Assembly (NCBI GenBank): GCA_018061265.1
Contig: JAGOUM010000006.1
Span: 23,862-87,861, forward strand
Direction of reading: 5' to 3'
Length of the DNA stretch: 64,000 nt
DNA from: Rhodoferax sp.
Lineage (GTDB): Bacteria; Pseudomonadota; Gammaproteobacteria; Burkholderiales; Burkholderiaceae_C
Part shown: positions 48,526 through 58,664 of the stretch, piece after piece
How positions within the stretch are numbered: position 1 is the stretch's first letter
Layout: every line of letters begins with the position of its first letter
Translations under genes and position numbers: made by a program
The notes under the pieces: model-generated
Seen by the model: the letters and a program-made list of their open reading frames with translations, nothing else
What the model was told of the DNA's origin: nothing
Databases searched by the model: none

Positions 48526-50421
48526 TTAAGTCGACACCAGATCCTTGATTTGCTGCAGTGCAGCCGGATCGTCCATGGTGGTCAGGTCACCAGGATCGCG
48601 GCCCTCACACACTGCGGCGATGGCGCGACGCAAACACTTGCCGCTGCGTGTCTTGGGCAGTACAGTCACAAAACGCACGCGTGCAGGGCGGGCCACCGCT
48701 CCGAGGTCTTTGTCGACCAGTTTAAAAATCTCGCCTTCAAGTTTCAGGCGCGCTGCTTCGTCCGGAATCTGGCTGGCGTCCTTGACCACGGCGAACGCCA
48801 TTGCCACCTGTCCCTTCAGCTGATCAGCCACACCCACCACCGCCACCTCGGCAACGTTGGGATGAGCAGAAATACTTTCCTCAATTTCACGGGTACCGAG
48901 GCGGTGTCCCGCGACATTGATCACGTCATCGGTGCGGCCCAAAATAAAGTAGTACCCGTCAGCATCGCGAATACCCCAGTCGAAAGTGGAATACACCAGC
49001 TTGCCAGGCACACTCCTCCAGTAAGTATTGACAAAGCGCTCGTCGTCGCGCCACACGGTTTGCATACATCCCGGGGGCAGCGGGCCCTCGACCGCGACCA
49101 CACCTTTCTGGTTGGCGCCAATCAGTTCCTCGCCAGTCTGGTCATCAAGCAGTTTGACGTCGTAGCCATACACCGCTTTGCCCGGCGAACCAAACTTGCT
49201 TTGCGCTTTCTCAACACCATTGCACAGGCTCAAAATTGGCCAACCAGTCTCGGTCTGCCAATAGTTGTCGATGATCGGCTTGCCAAGCCCCTCGCTGATC
49301 CACTGGGCAGTGGGTTCATCCAGAGGCTCACCCGCCAGAAACAGGGCGCGCAGCGATGAGAGGTCATACTTGGTGAGCAAGGCAGGATCCTGTTTCTTCA
49401 ATACGCGCACTGCCGTTGGCGCGCTGAACATGACTGTGACCTTGTACTTCTCGACGAGGCTCCACCAAATGCCACCATCGGGGCGGGTTGGCAGACCCTC
49501 GTACATGATGGTTGCCATCCCGGCAATCAACGGGCCGTAAATGATGTAGCTGTGCCCGACAACCCAACCGATATCACTGGTCGAAAAGTAGGTTTCACCC
49601 GCGTTTCCGGCATAGATGTGTTTCATACTGGCAGCCAGCGCCACACAATAGCCCCCCGTATCGCGCTGAACTCCTTTGGGTTTTCCGGTGGTGCCGCTGG
49701 TGTAAAGCGTGTAGCTGGGGTGAGTTGCATCGACCCATTCACACTCAACCTTGGTTTCCAGGTTCTTTTCGCGCAACGCGCCCCACAGATGGTCACGTCC
49801 AGCAACCATTTCCATAGCCGCCATACCACGATCAACCAGCAGGACTGCTTCGGGTTTGTATTTGGACAGACGCAGCGCCTCATCCAACAAGGGCTTGTAG
49901 GGAACGGCCTTGCCACCGCGTGAACCCGCATCAGCACTGACGATCACCCGTGGCTCGGCGTCCTCAATCCGAGAAGCCAGCGAACCGGATGCAAAACCAC
50001 CAAATACCACCGAATGAATGGCGCCTATACGCACGCAGGCCAGCATGGCAAACGCTGCCTCAGCCACCATCGGCATATAGATCAGCACCCGATCACCTTT
50101 TTCTACACCCAAGTCTTTGAGCACCGCGGCCATACGTTGCACTTCTGCGTGCAATTCACGAAAGCTGTACACCTTTTCCTGATTTGTCTCGGTGGAGACA
50201 AAAATCAGTGCCGCCTGATCAGGTCGGTCTTTCAGATGACGATCCACGGCGTTGTGGCACAGGTTGGTCTGCCCGCCCACAAACCATTTGGCAAAAGGTG
50301 GATTGCTGTAATCACAAATTTGCTGCGGCGGCACTTTCCATTCGACCAGTTGTGCCTGCTCGGCCCAAAAAGCATCTCGATCTACAAGGGATGTCTGGTG
50401 GAATTCGGCATAAGTGCTCAT
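48526..50421 (-). CDS. prpE: Propionyl-CoA synthetase (acyl-CoA synthetase)
   Basis: This 631-residue adenylate-forming enzyme carries TLYTSGTTGKPKGVQRDTGG (phosphate loop), STSDIGWVVGHSYIIYGPL, DNYWQTETGWPI, the hinge ILGRTDDVINVAGHRLGTREIE, and the catalytic Lys in TRSGKCLRR. The VQRDTGG motif and length fit PrpE rather than AcsA, so it most likely activates propionate to propionyl-CoA; acetate is a possible side substrate. ATG 50421 has GGAGAC nine bases upstream. No other methylcitrate gene is in the window. Confidence 0.92.
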   Translation of the reverse strand: MSTYAEFHQTSLVDRDAFWAEQAQLVEWKVPPQQICDYSNPPFAKWFVGGQTNLCHNAVDRHLKDRPDQAALIFVSTETNQEKVYSFRELHAEVQRMAAVLKDLGVEKGDRVLIYMPMVAEAAFAMLACVRIGAIHSVVFGGFASGSLASRIEDAEPRVIVSADAGSRGGKAVPYKPLLDEALRLSKYKPEAVLLVDRGMAAMEMVAGRDHLWGALREKNLETKVECEWVDATHPSYTLYTSGTTGKPKGVQRDTGGYCVALAASMKHIYAGNAGETYFSTSDIGWVVGHSYIIYGPLIAGMATIMYEGLPTRPDGGIWWSLVEKYKVTVMFSAPTAVRVLKKQDPALLTKYDLSSLRALFLAGEPLDEPTAQWISEGLGKPIIDNYWQTETGWPILSLCNGVEKAQSKFGSPGKAVYGYDVKLLDDQTGEELIGANQKGVVAVEGPLPPGCMQTVWRDDERFVNTYWRSVPGKLVYSTFDWGIRDADGYYFILGRTDDVINVAGHRLGTREIEESISAHPNVAEVAVVGVADQLKGQVAMAFAVVKDASQIPDEAARLKLEGEIFKLVDKDLGAVARPARVRFVTVLPKTRSGKCLRRAIAAVCEGRDPGDLTTMDDPAALQQIKDLVST

Positions 50422-50548
50422 GATTTTTGTCTCCAAATGGGTTGTTAGAACTGAATTCATAATTATGAACGGCGAGCTTGCTACACCCTGACTCCAAGCG
50501 CAGGCTACAAAGCTTTCTCAGCGGAACTGCTGACAAAGTCTTTGAGCA

Positions 50549-50589
50549 ATAGCTGGCGGGCGCCAGAGCCTCCAATTTTGAATTTTGAT
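50549..50589 (+). repeat. Short dispersed repeat copy between prpE and the isochorismatase-like gene
   Basis: The sequence ATAGCTGGCGGGCGCCAG is followed by AGCCTCC and an A/T-rich end. CTGGCG (50553-50558) and CGCCAG (50561-50566) form a tight stem. The ATAGC start and the GCGCCAGAGCC end match the repeat copies at 42553 and 60007, with a shorter middle. Confidence 0.5.
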
Positions 50590-50591
50590 CG

Positions 50592-51194
50592 CTACTTGAT
50601 CAGTGATTGAATCGTCTTGAATTGTGGGTGTTCAGCCGATCGCACCCACTCAAAGGCGACCATTTCGGTCGTCAACAACTCAACACCCGCGCCTGCAAGG
50701 CGATCAAAGGCAGCATCACGATTGCGTTCGGAGCGCGAGCCGCAGGCGTCAGTCACGACCCAGACATCAAAGCCGTCTTCCAACAAATGCAGCGCAGTCT
50801 GCAACAAACAAACATGCGCCTCACAACCGGCGATCACAACATTGTTTTTTTCGGACACATGTCCGCTTGCTTGCTTGAGATGTTTGGGCAAACTCCGGGC
50901 GTTTCCGGTCAACGGTTTTGCCAGCGGGCGCAACCACTCGCCCAAACCTTCTTCGACACCACTGAATTGCATTTTTGCAAGGGTTCGTTGACACGCCGAA
51001 CGGATATCGGCGTGATTCGGACCCAAACGTGACGGGTTTTGCTCCGTCCCAAAACAAACCACATTCAATTGTTGCGCCATTCTCGCGAGACGTACGGCAT
51101 TGCCGAGCACCTGAGCCGACTCAAAAATTGCCGGCATCAGTTTTTCCTGGTAATCCACCAGTACGAGTTGAGAACTTTCCAATTCAAGCAGCAT
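50592..51194 (-). CDS. Isochorismatase-family cysteine hydrolase
   Basis: A 200-residue protein of the isochorismatase superfamily with the catalytic triad: Asp in VLVDYQEKLMP, a Lys around TLAKMQFS, and Cys in VVIAGCEAHVCLLQTA. It resembles YcaC-type hydrolases of unknown substrate. The start is ATG 51194, backed by GAGG six bases upstream; an in-frame GTG two codons earlier is less likely. It diverges from the NlpC/P60 gene. Confidence 0.88.
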   Translation of the reverse strand: MLLELESSQLVLVDYQEKLMPAIFESAQVLGNAVRLARMAQQLNVVCFGTEQNPSRLGPNHADIRSACQRTLAKMQFSGVEEGLGEWLRPLAKPLTGNARSLPKHLKQASGHVSEKNNVVIAGCEAHVCLLQTALHLLEDGFDVWVVTDACGSRSERNRDAAFDRLAGAGVELLTTEMVAFEWVRSAEHPQFKTIQSLIK

Positions 51195-51259
51195 AAACAC
51201 CTCGAAATTTCAGCTAAGGGCCAAACCGGATTAAACCCCAGCTCGGGTACACTCCGGCG

Positions 51260-51817
51260 ATGCTATTTCACCCCAAATTGCTTGTTTCGTTGATTTTGGC
51301 GTTGGCGGTCTGCTCGGTGAGCGCTGGACCGTCTAGCGTTTATGACGATCAGGAGACAACCAAAGCACAGCAATTGCTGACGCAATTGGACGAGGTTCGC
51401 CAGACGGTGACAATCGGCGCCACTGAACTGGTTGAAAGCGCCCTCAATTTGATTGGCGTGCCCTACCGTCGCGGTGGGACCTCCACCGAAGACGGGCTCG
51501 ACTGCAGTGGCTTGGTCAAGACGGTCTATGCCCAGACGCTGGGCCTGATCCTGCCCAGGCGTGCTGATCAACAGGCAGCGGCGACACAAAAAATTGACAA
51601 AACCGAACTTCAACCCGGTGACCTTGTGTTTTTTAATACCATGAGGCGGGCCTTCAGCCACGTTGGCATCTATATAGGGGACGGACAATTTGTTCACGCT
51701 CCCAAGCCAGGCAGTTCGGTCCGTGTTGACAACATGACGCAGTCGTATTGGACCCGCCGCTTTGATGGGGCGCGTCGTGTCCTGAGCAACGACGAGACCT
51801 CGCCACAAGTTCGCTAG
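51260..51817 (+). CDS. NlpC/P60 family cell-wall peptidase
   Basis: A 185-residue protein with a signal peptide (LLVSLILALAVCSVSAG) and a C-terminal NlpC/P60 domain: nucleophile Cys in EDGLDCSGLVKTVYA, first His in AFSHVGIYIGDGQFVHAPKPG, with the second His in the same segment. It should cleave stem peptides of murein in the periplasm, like E. coli Spr/MepS-type endopeptidases, though no lipobox is obvious here. It is convergent with phoR, the stops being 47 bases apart. Confidence 0.9.
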   Translation: MLFHPKLLVSLILALAVCSVSAGPSSVYDDQETTKAQQLLTQLDEVRQTVTIGATELVESALNLIGVPYRRGGTSTEDGLDCSGLVKTVYAQTLGLILPRRADQQAAATQKIDKTELQPGDLVFFNTMRRAFSHVGIYIGDGQFVHAPKPGSSVRVDNMTQSYWTRRFDGARRVLSNDETSPQVR

Positions 51818-51864
51818 ACAAAAAAAGAGACGGTGGCAGGTATTGACTGCGGTCCAAACTTCCG

Positions 51865-53208
51865 TTATCCGGGTGAAGTCACAATCTGGCGAACACGCAC
51901 CGAGGGAAGGGTAATCTGAAAACATGAACCCCGGCCGGGAGTGCTTTCGATGTGCAGGAGACCTTGGTGACGCTGCACCACATGTTTGACAATCGCCAGA
52001 CCTAGTCCAGTACCGCCCGTTTCGCGAGACCTGCTTCGGTCAACACGATAAAAACGCTCAGTGAGCCGTCCCAAATGTTCTGGCGCAATGCCCTGCCCAC
52101 TGTCCTTAACGACAAAGTTCAAACTTCCATCCTGTGTCAATGCGACACGAACCACAATGCGACCACCTGCTGGTGTATACCGAATGGCGTTGCTGATGAG
52201 ATTTCCCATGGCACTCATAAGCTCACTGGCGTTGCCTGCAATTTGGGCGTTCGTTTGACAATCAAAATCCAAAACATGAGGTGACGCGGGCTCGCAGACC
52301 ATGCCCGACAGTGCGTTTGCATCCTGTGCCAGTTGGTCGATCAGGCTGCCGATTGGCGTCCAGCTATCACAGCCGGGCGAGGGACTACCCTCAAGTCGGG
52401 ACAAAGTCAGCAAATCGCTGACCAGCGTTTGCATTCGGCCCGCCTGTTGCGCCATTAAACCAAGGTAGCGTTGCTGTTCGTCCGGGCTGAGCGGCAGATT
52501 TTGCAGGGTCTCCACAAAACCGGCCAGAACCGTCAGGGGTGTCCTGATTTCGTGCGACACATTGGCCACAAAATCACGACGCATGGCGTCGGCCTGCTCC
52601 AGCGCTGTCACATCCCTCGACAACAACAGGCCACGGCCACCCCCATACGGATGCAACTGTGCCGACAAACTTACCGGTCGACCCGCCGTGCTGTGCCGCC
52701 CTGGCAAGGTGACACTTTGAAGAAAATCACCCGCAGCAAGATAGCGTACAAAGGCCGGGTCACGTACCAGGTTGGATATGGGTTGTGCCAGATCTCGCTG
52801 TGCGTCCAGACCAAAATGCTCCATGGCGGTGAGATTGCACCATTCAATTCGACCCAGTGGATCCAGCAAGATGACACCGTTGGGCGACGCCTGCAAAGCC
52901 GAGAGAAAGTCCTGCAGGCGGCCTTGGCTCTGCGCATACTGTTCATCGCGGGTGCGCAATATCCGCCGCAGGCGGTGCGCCGACTCCCGCCAGACGCCAC
53001 CCAGCCGGATGCTCTCATTGATCGCGCCGTGCCGCAATTGCACCAGCCATCGCCACGCATAAAGCGCATCCAGGCTGACCCATAACGCACCAGCAACCAC
53101 AGCACCAGACCAGCCGCTGGCATAGCGGATATTTTCAGCACCTGCCAGTTCACCCAGCAGAGCCCCAACCGTCAACGCTGCAAAATAACTCAGCGCGCGC
53201 CAGAACAT
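51865..53208 (-). CDS. phoR: Phosphate regulon sensor kinase PhoR
   Basis: This 447-residue kinase has N-terminal membrane helices (YFAALTVGALLGELAG and GAVVAGALWVSLDALYAW), a PAS domain (LSALQASPNGVILLDPLGRIEWCNLTAMEHFGL), HisKA box NVSHEIRTPLTVLAGFVETL, and ATPase motifs NLISNAIRYTPAG, VKDSGQGIAPEHL and [12 protein letters not shown]. With PhoU and the Pst transporter it senses phosphate sufficiency. The ATG lies inside the 3' end of phoB, overlapping by 19 bases. It is the last gene of the pst-pho operon. Confidence 0.94.
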   Translation of the reverse strand: MFWRALSYFAALTVGALLGELAGAENIRYASGWSGAVVAGALWVSLDALYAWRWLVQLRHGAINESIRLGGVWRESAHRLRRILRTRDEQYAQSQGRLQDFLSALQASPNGVILLDPLGRIEWCNLTAMEHFGLDAQRDLAQPISNLVRDPAFVRYLAAGDFLQSVTLPGRHSTAGRPVSLSAQLHPYGGGRGLLLSRDVTALEQADAMRRDFVANVSHEIRTPLTVLAGFVETLQNLPLSPDEQQRYLGLMAQQAGRMQTLVSDLLTLSRLEGSPSPGCDSWTPIGSLIDQLAQDANALSGMVCEPASPHVLDFDCQTNAQIAGNASELMSAMGNLISNAIRYTPAGGRIVVRVALTQDGSLNFVVKDSGQGIAPEHLGRLTERFYRVDRSRSRETGGTGLGLAIVKHVVQRHQGLLHIESTPGRGSCFQITLPSVRVRQIVTSPG

Positions 53209-53909
53209 GGCATGGTGGCGCCTTGTGCCGTGAGGCGATAGCCAGCACCACGAACGGTTTCAAGCATTTGCCCGGCTTCCTGCCCCAAAGCCTCTCGCAG
53301 ACGTTTCACATGCACGTCGACGGTTCGCTCTTCGATAAACACATGGTCACCCCAAACCCGGTCAAGCAGCGCCGCCCGGCTGTGGACGCGCTCGGCATGG
53401 GTCATCAAGTAATGCAAAAGCTTGAATTCAGTGGGGCCAAGTTTGAGTGCTTGCTCTTTGAATGAGACCCGGTAGGTGGATGCATCCAGTGTCAGGTCGC
53501 CCAGACTGACAGTACCAATATCCTGCTCAGGGGTGCGCCGACGTAATACCGCCCGAATACGTGCAAGCAGCTCTTTGGTTGAAAAAGGCTTGGCAATGTA
53601 GTCGTCCGCTCCCGCGTCCAGTCCGGCCACACGGTCAACCTCGTCGGTTCGTGCCGTCAGCATGATGATTGGTACGTCTTTGGATCGCGGATGGGCGCGC
53701 CAGCGTTTGGCCAACGCCAGTCCACTCTCACCAGGCAACATCCAGTCCAGAAGCACCACATCGGGAAGCACCGCGTCAAGCTCTGCCTGAGCGGTGGCAC
53801 TGTCCATGGCCCAAATCGGACGAAAGCCACTGTGCTTGAGATTGACCGAAATCAACTCGGCAATGGCCGGCTCGTCTTCGACAATCAATACGGCTGGCAA
53901 TCGCCTCAT
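53190..53909 (-). CDS. phoB: Phosphate regulon response regulator PhoB
   Basis: A 239-residue OmpR-class regulator: receiver with VEDEP, phospho-acceptor Asp in VLLDWMLPGESGL and KPFSTKELLARIRAVLRRR, and a winged helix (LGPTEFKLLHYLMTHAERVHSRAALLDRVWG ... RTVDVHVKRLREAL) that binds PHO boxes. Candidate PHO boxes lie at 58505, 58981 and 60096 in this window. It overlaps phoU by four bases and phoR by 19. Confidence 0.96.
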   Translation of the reverse strand: MRRLPAVLIVEDEPAIAELISVNLKHSGFRPIWAMDSATAQAELDAVLPDVVLLDWMLPGESGLALAKRWRAHPRSKDVPIIMLTARTDEVDRVAGLDAGADDYIAKPFSTKELLARIRAVLRRRTPEQDIGTVSLGDLTLDASTYRVSFKEQALKLGPTEFKLLHYLMTHAERVHSRAALLDRVWGDHVFIEERTVDVHVKRLREALGQEAGQMLETVRGAGYRLTAQGATMPCSGAR

Positions 53910-54607
53910 TTCATCACCGATTCAACCTGATCCAACGGGACATGTCGCACATCAGCGCCCTTCACGATATAGATGATCAGCTCGGCAATGTTTTTGGCAT
54001 GATCGCCAATGCGCTCCACTGCCTTGGCCAGAAACAACAGGTCCAGGCTGGGAGAGATCATGCGCGGATCTTCCATCATGTAAGTGATGAGTTTGCGAAC
54101 AAAACCGTCAAACTCCCGATCAATCAGATCGTCTTCTTTCAGGATGGACAAGGCTGCAGTAGTGTCCAAACGGGCAAACGCGTCAAGCGCCTTGCGCAGC
54201 AAGCTGGACGCCAGGTCAGAGGCGACACGCAATTCAAGCGATGGCAACGCCCTGGGTGCACCACTGTTGATGATCGACAACACCATTCGGGCGATCTTCT
54301 CGGCTTCGTCACCCACACGCTCCAGATTGGCCGTGGCCTTGGAGATGGCCATCAAGAGACGCAAATCGCGTGCCGTGGGCTGACGCCGGGCGATGATGCT
54401 GGAGAGCTCACGGTCAATGTCCACCTCCATGGCATTCACACTGACCTCAGTGCTGAGTACCTGCTTGGCGACATCCACATTGAATTCGGACAGCGCGTAA
54501 ACCGCCTGTCGGATTTGTGACTCCACCAGACCACCGAGTTCCATCACACGGGAAGAAACGGCACCAAGTTCACTGTCAAATTGGGACGAGAGGTGTTTAT
54601 CAGACAT
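53906..54607 (-). CDS. phoU: Phosphate signalling complex protein PhoU
   Basis: A 233-residue all-helical protein with two PhoU repeats, each with the metal-binding E/D-x3-D pattern (EVDIDRELSSIIARRQPTARDLRLLMAISKATANLERVGDEAEKIARMV and the second in DLLFLAKAVERIGDHAKNIAELIIYIVKG). PhoU links the Pst transporter with PhoR to keep the regulon off when phosphate is plentiful. It is the fifth gene of the operon, 21 bases after pstB. Confidence 0.96.
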   Translation of the reverse strand: MSDKHLSSQFDSELGAVSSRVMELGGLVESQIRQAVYALSEFNVDVAKQVLSTEVSVNAMEVDIDRELSSIIARRQPTARDLRLLMAISKATANLERVGDEAEKIARMVLSIINSGAPRALPSLELRVASDLASSLLRKALDAFARLDTTAALSILKEDDLIDREFDGFVRKLITYMMEDPRMISPSLDLLFLAKAVERIGDHAKNIAELIIYIVKGADVRHVPLDQVESVMK

Positions 54608-54628
54608 GGGAAAGTTCTCTAAAAATGC

Positions 54629-55414
54629 TTAACCAAAGCGGCCGGTGATGTAATCTTCGGTCTCCTGGCGATTCGGTTTGAAGAAGATTTGCTCGGTAGC
54701 GCCAAACTCCATCAAATCACCCAAATACATGTAAGCGGTGTAATCACTGCAGCGCGCAGCCTGCTGCATGTTGTGCGTAACGATCACCACGGTGTAATCC
54801 TGCTTGAGCTCGATTATCAACTCCTCAACCTTGGCGGTCGAGATCGGGTCCAGCGCCGAGCACGGCTCATCGAGCAAGATGACCTCAGGCTTGATGGCCA
54901 CACCACGCGCAATACACAAACGCTGCTGCTGGCCACCTGACAAACTCGCACCGTTTTGCTTGAGCTTGTCTTTGACTTCGTTCCATAGCGCCGCCTTGCG
55001 CAGGGCCCATTCCACCCGCTCTTCCATTTCAGACGTACTCAGGTTCTCAAACAATTTCACACCAAAGGCAATGTTGTCAAAGATCGACATCGGAAACGGT
55101 GTCGGCTTCTGAAACACCATACCAACCTTGGCACGAAGCAGCGCCACATCCTGCTTGCTGGTGAGCAAGTTTTCACCGTCCAGAATGATTTCACCCCTGG
55201 CATGTTGCTCCGGATAAAGCTCATACATGCGATTAAAAATCCTCAACAAGGTGGATTTGCCACATCCTGATGGGCCAATAAAGGCCGTCACCCTTTTTTC
55301 AGGGATCTCCAGATTGATGTTCTTCAGGGCATGGAACTTGCCATAAAAGAAGTCAAGATTCTTGACAGTGATTTTTGATTTCTCGGCTTTGGCAACAGTG
55401 GTGGTAGTGTTCAT
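54629..55414 (-). CDS. pstB: Phosphate ABC transporter ATP-binding protein PstB
   Basis: A 261-residue ATPase: Walker [19 protein letters not shown]-loop [16 protein letters not shown], signature [14 protein letters not shown], Walker [17 protein letters not shown] and switch [27 protein letters not shown]. The KPTPFPMSI and CSALDP variants are typical of PstB. It energises phosphate uptake through PstCA. Confidence 0.97.
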   Translation of the reverse strand: MNTTTTVAKAEKSKITVKNLDFFYGKFHALKNINLEIPEKRVTAFIGPSGCGKSTLLRIFNRMYELYPEQHARGEIILDGENLLTSKQDVALLRAKVGMVFQKPTPFPMSIFDNIAFGVKLFENLSTSEMEERVEWALRKAALWNEVKDKLKQNGASLSGGQQQRLCIARGVAIKPEVILLDEPCSALDPISTAKVEELIIELKQDYTVVIVTHNMQQAARCSDYTAYMYLGDLMEFGATEQIFFKPNRQETEDYITGRFG

Positions 55415-55447
55415 ATGCAGTTTTGATTGGGTCGCAGTAGTTCAGAG

Positions 55448-56332
55448 TCAGCTTTTGTTTCTGGTCAGTATGCGGGCCAGTATGTTCAGCCCCAAGACGG
55501 CCAGGGTGATCAGAAATACACCCGCCCAAGCCAGTTCCTGCCAGTTTTGGTAGGGACTCATGGCAAACTTGAAGATCGTCACTGGCAAACTGGCCATGGG
55601 CTCACCCAGGCTAGAGGTCCAGAACTGGTTGCTCAATGCAGTAAACAGCAGCGGTGCCGTTTCACCCGCAATGCGGGCCACCGCCAACAAAACTCCGGTC
55701 ACTACGCCAGCACGGGCAGCGCGCATGGTGATGCTCAAAATGACCTTCCATTTGGGTGCGCCCAGCGCATACGCTGCCTCACGCAAGCCCGGAGGAATCA
55801 ACTGAAGCATGTTCTCGGTGGTGCGAATCACCACAGGAATCACAATCAAGGCCAGCGCCAGAATACCCGCATAGCCGGAAAACGACTTGAACTGTGCGAC
55901 TACCACCGAATAGACAAACAGGCCAATCACAATTGACGGTGCAGACAGCAGAATGTCGTTAACGAACCGGGTGACGGCAGCCAGCCAACTGTGCGTATCA
56001 AATTCAGCCAGGTAAATGCCCGCCATGACACCAATTGGAGTGCCCACAAAAGTAGCCAGCATCACCATCAAAAACGAGCCATAAATGGCGTTGGCCAGCC
56101 CTCCGGCATCGTTGGGCGGCGGCGTCATTTGGGTCAGGGTGGCCCAGGTCAAGCCAGTCAAGCCCAAACGCACGGTTTCAAACAGGATCCAGAACAGCCA
56201 AACCAGTCCGAAGGCCATCGCCGCCAGTGACAGCAGCAGCGCAACAATATTCGTGAACTTGCGGCGTGCGTATTTGGCCTGCCGGGCGTCTGATGACGCC
56301 CTGACTTGAGGCACGGTTTCGTCAAAGTTCAT
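55448..56332 (-). CDS. pstA: Phosphate ABC transporter permease PstA
   Basis: A 294-residue permease with six or so membrane helices and the EAA loop [65 protein letters not shown] is the typical PstA core. Its ATG overlaps the pstC stop (ATGA), so the two permeases are coupled. Confidence 0.96.
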   Translation of the reverse strand: MNFDETVPQVRASSDARQAKYARRKFTNIVALLLSLAAMAFGLVWLFWILFETVRLGLTGLTWATLTQMTPPPNDAGGLANAIYGSFLMVMLATFVGTPIGVMAGIYLAEFDTHSWLAAVTRFVNDILLSAPSIVIGLFVYSVVVAQFKSFSGYAGILALALIVIPVVIRTTENMLQLIPPGLREAAYALGAPKWKVILSITMRAARAGVVTGVLLAVARIAGETAPLLFTALSNQFWTSSLGEPMASLPVTIFKFAMSPYQNWQELAWAGVFLITLAVLGLNILARILTRNKS

Positions 56333-57360
56333 GATTTGGCACCTTCACCTTTCTTGAGCTGCGACAGCAACAGCTTGGACAGCGACAGCACCACAAAGGT
56401 GATAAAGAACAACACCAGCCCCAGATACATCAATGAAGCCTGGTGCAAGCCGGCACCGGCCTCGGCAAACTCGTTGGCCAGCGCAGAGGTAATGCTGTTG
56501 GCCGCCTGAAACAGGCTCAGGGAATCAAGTTGGTTGAAGTTGCCGATAACAAAAGTGACCGCCATGGTTTCACCAATGGCGCGCCCGAGCCCCAACATGA
56601 TGCCGCCAATCACCCCCGCCTTGGTGTAGGGAAGAACCACGGTCGACACAACTTCCCAGGTGGTAGCACCAAGCCCATAAGCTGACTCCTTGAGTAGCGT
56701 AGGAGTGACCTCAAACACATCGCGCATGACCGCTGCAATGAACGGAATGATCATGATCGCCAAAATAATGCCGGCCGACAAGATGCCAATACCCACCGGC
56801 GGGCCGGAAACAAAAGCCTCTAGGAACGGAACCCCTTTGAAGGCCGACTGCAGCGGCTGCTGCACGTAAGTCGACAAGATTGGGCTAAACACCAGCAAGC
56901 CCCACATGCCGTAAACAATGGATGGAATAGCCGCCAACAACTCGATGGCTGTGCCCAACGGCCTTTTCAGCCAAGCCGGGGACAGTTCTGTCAAAAACAA
57001 GGCAATACCAAAACTCACCGGCACCGCGATGACCAGCGCAATCAGCGAGGTCATCAACGTGCCATAGATCATCACCAAACCACCAAATTCCTCGGTGACG
57101 GGGTCCCAGGTAGTGGATGCCAAAAACCCAAGGCCATACTTGCTGATGGCCGGCCAGGCGCTGATGGTCAAGGACAACAAAATGGCAAACAACAAGCCCA
57201 GCGTCAATAGCGCAGCCCCTTTGGCCAGCCAGCCAAAGATACGGTCTGCCATCGGCCCGGAGCGCGCAGTTTTTGCCGGCGGCAGACCAGCCGCCCCTTT
57301 TCCGGCCGATATCCTGGCCGGGTTCATCGGCATCTCTTGCTGGGTTGTTGCTGCTGCCAC
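56329..57360 (-). CDS. pstC: Phosphate ABC transporter permease PstC
   Basis: A 343-residue permease. After a polar N-terminus of about 35 residues come membrane helices and the PstC blocks [47 protein letters not shown], and the EAA loop [30 protein letters not shown]. The start is GTG 57360, with AAGGAA six bases upstream. It follows pstS by about 32 bases. Confidence 0.95.
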   Translation of the reverse strand: MAAATTQQEMPMNPARISAGKGAAGLPPAKTARSGPMADRIFGWLAKGAALLTLGLLFAILLSLTISAWPAISKYGLGFLASTTWDPVTEEFGGLVMIYGTLMTSLIALVIAVPVSFGIALFLTELSPAWLKRPLGTAIELLAAIPSIVYGMWGLLVFSPILSTYVQQPLQSAFKGVPFLEAFVSGPPVGIGILSAGIILAIMIIPFIAAVMRDVFEVTPTLLKESAYGLGATTWEVVSTVVLPYTKAGVIGGIMLGLGRAIGETMAVTFVIGNFNQLDSLSLFQAANSITSALANEFAEAGAGLHQASLMYLGLVLFFITFVVLSLSKLLLSQLKKGEGAKS

Positions 57361-57392
57361 TTGTTTTCCTTCACTCGTGCCTGGTCAGGCGT

Positions 57393-58433
57393 TTACTTCA
57401 AAGCAACCGGCTTGCCCGATGTGTCTTTGACATTACTCCATGCCTTTTCGATGGTGGCAACCACGCTGTCAGGCAGTGCTACATAGTCCAGGTCGCCGGC
57501 AATCTTGTCGCCGCTCTTGAAAGCCCAGGTGAAAAACTTGAAGGTCTCGGTCGCATTGGCCGGCTTGTCTTGCACGTTGTACATCAAGATAAAGGTGGCG
57601 GTCGAGATGGGCCAGGTGTCTTTACCTGGCTGGTCAGTGATCAGCTGATAAAACGACTTGTTCCAGTCAGCACCAGCCGCAGCAGCGGCGAATGCCTCTT
57701 CACTTGGGTTAACAAAAACACCATCCTTGTTTTTCATCATGGTGTAGGTCATTTTGTTTTGCTTGACATACGAGTATTCCACATAGCCAATCGAGTTGGG
57801 CAGACGGTTCACAAAAGCGGCCACACCTTCGTTGCCCTTGCCACCGGCACCGACTGGCCAGTTGACGGCCGTGCCCTCACCCACCTTGGCTTTCCACTCG
57901 GGGTGGACACGGCTGAGGTAGTTGGTGAAGTTGAACGTTGTGCCCGAACCGTCAGCGCGACGCACCGGTGCGATATCTGCATCAGGCAACGCCAGGCTTG
58001 GGTTCAATGCCTTGATGGCCGCATCATTCCACTTGGTGATTTTGCCCAGATAAATATCACCCAGGACTTGACCATCCAGCTTCAATTGACCAGGAGCAAT
58101 GCCCTTGACATTGATCACCGGGACCGTGCCACCGATCACGGTGGGAAACTGGAACTGGCCTTTTTTGGCCAGTACATCATCGGTCAACGGCATATCTGAG
58201 GCACCAAAATCAACTGTCTTGGAGTCAATCTGCTTGATGCCAGCTCCAGAGCCGACAGATTGGTAGTTGACCTTAACACCGGTGGCCTTGTTGTAATCTG
58301 CCGCCCACTTGGCATAAACCGGGGCCGGAAAGCTGGCACCTGCACCCGTGATTTCCTGCGCGTCGACCGCACCTATGCCCATAAAGGCCAGTGTTGTGGT
58401 CGCCAAAATTGACTTGATCGTGAAATTTGTCAT
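57393..58433 (-). CDS. pstS: Phosphate-binding periplasmic protein PstS
   Basis: This 346-residue protein has a signal peptide (SILATTTLAFMGIGAVDA) and the PstS fold: ITGAGASFPAPVYAKWAADYNKATGVKVNYQSVGSGAGI, VDFGASDMPLTDD, and RADGSGTTFNFTNYL which holds phosphate. ATG 58433 is fixed by AAGGAG eight bases upstream; the frame is open further but not family-like. It is the first gene of the pst-pho operon and is preceded by a PHO box and matching -10. Confidence 0.97.
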   Translation of the reverse strand: MTNFTIKSILATTTLAFMGIGAVDAQEITGAGASFPAPVYAKWAADYNKATGVKVNYQSVGSGAGIKQIDSKTVDFGASDMPLTDDVLAKKGQFQFPTVIGGTVPVINVKGIAPGQLKLDGQVLGDIYLGKITKWNDAAIKALNPSLALPDADIAPVRRADGSGTTFNFTNYLSRVHPEWKAKVGEGTAVNWPVGAGGKGNEGVAAFVNRLPNSIGYVEYSYVKQNKMTYTMMKNKDGVFVNPSEEAFAAAAAGADWNKSFYQLITDQPGKDTWPISTATFILMYNVQDKPANATETFKFFTWAFKSGDKIAGDLDYVALPDSVVATIEKAWSNVKDTSGKPVALK

Positions 58434-58488
58434 GAAGACTCCTTGCTTGGTGAATAATTGAAACCGAGATTTCGGCATCCCGTGTCGT

Positions 58489-58522
58489 AATTTACGTCGC
58501 CAATATGTCAAGAATGTGACAA
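58489..58522 (-). promoter_or_regulatory. PHO box and -10 of pstS
   Basis: On the minus strand, TTGTCAC-ATTC-TTGACAT (58522 down to 58505) is a 7-4-7 direct repeat resembling the PhoB consensus CTGTCAT-n4-CTGTCAC. Exactly 10 bases later lies TAAATT (58494-58489), the spacing at which PhoB contacts RNA polymerase. The predicted transcript start is about 50 bases before the pstS ATG. Confidence 0.75.
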
Positions 58523-58559
58523 ACGTCATGATTGCTGTGCACCATTTTCGTTCACCCAA

Positions 58560-58577
58560 CTGTCATGCCGGTGTCAT
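58560..58577 (+). promoter_or_regulatory. Second PHO box in the pstS / small-gene intergenic region
   Basis: CTGTCAT-GCCG-GTGTCAT on the plus strand is the best match to the PHO-box half-site in this window (7/7 and 6/7). It points towards the 97-residue gene at 58665. No clear -10 stands at the 10-base spacing (GGGTGT), so it may act with a non-standard promoter or as an auxiliary PhoB site for pstS. Confidence 0.6.
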
Positions 58578-58664
58578 CAATTTCTGAGGGTGTTTGGGTT
58601 ACCCTCGCGGGTATTCGTTTTTGGCCTGCACTTGTCGCGGGCTGTACCAATTAACTGGACTCCT